Origin: Methylococcaceae bacterium
Lineage (GTDB): Bacteria; Pseudomonadota; Gammaproteobacteria; Methylococcales; Methylomonadaceae
Direction: 5' to 3'
DNA length: 64,000 bases
Assembly: GCA_030693065.1 (NCBI GenBank)
Contig: JAUYBL010000015.1
Coordinates: forward strand, 17,830-81,829
Shown here: positions 62,972-64,000 of the stretch, in pieces
Position numbering within the stretch: position 1 is the first letter of the stretch
Layout: each line of letters opens with the position of its first letter
Position numbers and translations under genes: made by a program
The notes under the pieces: generated by a model
Told to the model about the DNA's origin: nothing
The model's database searches: none
Seen by the model: only the letters and a program-made list of their open reading frames with translations

Positions 62972-63919
62972 GTGAGTAATTTGGAAGAAATCTTTAAAGT
63001 TGGTGGATTGCCTACCGTTACTTTTGTTGAACCAATTGAGTACCCTGCGTTGGTAGTAGCGTTGAGAACTCCAGGTCGCGGCATAGTTATTGAGGGGCCG
63101 TCTGGTATTGGAAAAACCACTTCAGTTCATCGTGCACTTGAGCAATTAAACTTAACTAATAATGTATTGGTGCTTTCCGCAAGAAAGTTACAAGATACTG
63201 ATATTATCAAAGAATTACCTGGCATGGAAAGTATAGGCATTGTAGTTATTGATGACTTTCATCGTTTAAATAACGATATTAAATGTAAAATTGCAGACTA
63301 CATGAAAATTCTTGCTGATGAAGAAAGACGGGATAGTAAGATAATTATCTTAGGAATAAATCAAGCAGGACAATCGCTTATTAATTTTGCACATGACTTA
63401 AATAATCGTTTAGAAGTAATACAGTTCGAAGCAAACCCAATACATAAAGTATTACAATTGCTTGACCAGGGAGAAAATGCGTTAAATATTGAATTAAATA
63501 TAAAAAATGAAATTGCCGACGCCTCACATGGAAGCTTTTATATTGCACAAATGTTGGCTCACCAAGCCTGCCTAGACTCAGGCGTATTAGAACGAAAAGA
63601 ACCCAATTGCGTTACAACTGTTAGTTTTGAGTTGGTCAAGGGGAAAGTATTTGACCGGTTATCAAGAACCTTCAAAAACAGAACCGTTAGCTTCGCTCAG
63701 GGCACAAGGGTCCGTCGAGAAGGTCGTGCTCCATACTTACATCTATTGTACTGGCTGGGAAAATCTGAAGAATGGAGTTTGTCGATAGATGAGGCGCTGA
63801 AGACATACCCAGAATTAAAAGGTAGCGTGGTTCAAATTGTAGACAATGGATATTTGGAAAACGTGAATTCAAGTAATAAGTGCATAACCCACCAATTTTT
63901 CAGCGTCCATGCCGGATAG
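62972..63919 (+). pseudogene. AAA/P-loop ATPase, 3' end replaced by an IS30-family element
   Basis: The frame starts at GTG 62972 behind a strong ribosome binding site (AGGAGA, 62962-62967). It has a Walker A EGPSGIGKTT (residues 41-50) and a Walker B GIVVIDDFHR (89-98), with a helical region after residue 165; this is a STAND/AAA-type ATPase. After about residue 297 the sequence changes into the IS30-family element (the last 18 residues are from its non-coding strand), so the original C-terminus is lost. Native role unknown; position beside a type I system suggests defence. Confidence 0.7.
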
Positions 63920-64000
63920 TTCGCGAAACACCTCGTAAGGCGTCTTGAAGCCCAGACACTTCCTTGGTCTGTTGTTGAGTTTATGCACAGCTTCTAACAC
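63869..64000 (-). CDS. IS30-family transposase, C-terminal part
   Basis: On the minus strand a frame ending at TGA 63869-63871 continues to the window edge. It reads HKLNNRPRKCLGFKTPYEVF and then ELSGMDAEKLVGYALIT, the typical C-terminus of an IS30-family transposase (LNxRPRKxLGxxTPxEVF). The start lies beyond the right edge. The adjacent TGCACTTATTACTTGAATTC is a likely part of the terminal repeat; the element has broken the AAA gene. Confidence 0.9.
   Translation of the reverse strand: MLEAVHKLNNRPRKCLGFKTPYEVFRELSGMDAEKLVGYALIT

Overview
The window looks like chromosomal DNA of a gammaproteobacterium, most likely a methanotroph-type organism (Methylococcales). This is an inference from gene content: a TIGR04073-type exosortase-associated protein at the left edge, two secreted proteins ending in a VP(L/I)PAAFWLF sorting-like tail, an SmbP-like metal-binding protein, a phasin-like protein, a GarR/Hyi pair, an Aas/LplT pair and a complete-looking MSHA-type pilus locus. 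No tRNA, rRNA or CRISPR array was seen.

Layout. 1-8.8 kb: TIGR04073 fragment, ABC exporter, gamma-glutamyltransferase, SmbP, then a tight run of tartronate semialdehyde reductase, hydroxypyruvate isomerase and thioesterase, followed by a Uma2 nuclease and a LolA-like protein. 9-15.4 kb: acyltransferase/acyl-ACP synthetase (Aas), LplT, TetR regulator, RecQ. 15.6-21.3 kb: gshA-cysH (thiol and sulfur assimilation), a sorted secreted protein, a lipoprotein with hslO (Hsp33), and msrA, so much of this stretch concerns thiol/redox homeostasis. 21.3-24.1 kb: a RegB/RegA-type redox two-component pair, a putative small RNA divergent from it, and a small membrane protein behind a strongly structured leader. 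24.2-32.8 kb: housekeeping genes (lpxD, moaC, moaD-moaE, ppa, ilvI-ilvN-ilvC) plus TIGR03790 and DUF2797 proteins.

32.9-46.0 kb is an MSHA pilus locus in two minus-strand blocks (mshI, pilN-like, J, K, L, E, G and mshA, C, D, O, P), separated by a plus-strand mshQ-like gene; a sigma-54-like promoter precedes mshA. 46.1-52.7 kb: a MITE-like repeat, a phasin-like gene, a second putative small RNA, acyP, rlmKL, an FKBP isomerase, a lytic transglycosylase, a PilZ protein and a second sorted secreted protein. 53.2-64 kb is accessory DNA: a three-recombinase RIT element with terminal inverted repeats that has cut off a type I restriction subunit gene (hsdR) inside an hsdM-hsdS-fic-hsdR operon, an RHH regulator, an AT-rich gap, and an AAA ATPase gene truncated by an IS30-family element at the edge.

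The most notable observation is a pair of small-RNA-like modules (about 21356-21447 and 47077-47158, both minus strand). Each has an almost identical upstream box (TGTGGCA-N3-TTGTCGC read on the plus strand), a promoter -10 at the same distance, 5' hairpin(s), an exposed ATATCCTTCCT anti-Shine-Dalgarno motif and a rho-independent terminator. One lies directly upstream of and divergent to the RegB/RegA-like genes, which suggests a redox-responsive sibling sRNA family. All functional assignments are from reading the sequence; no database search was run.
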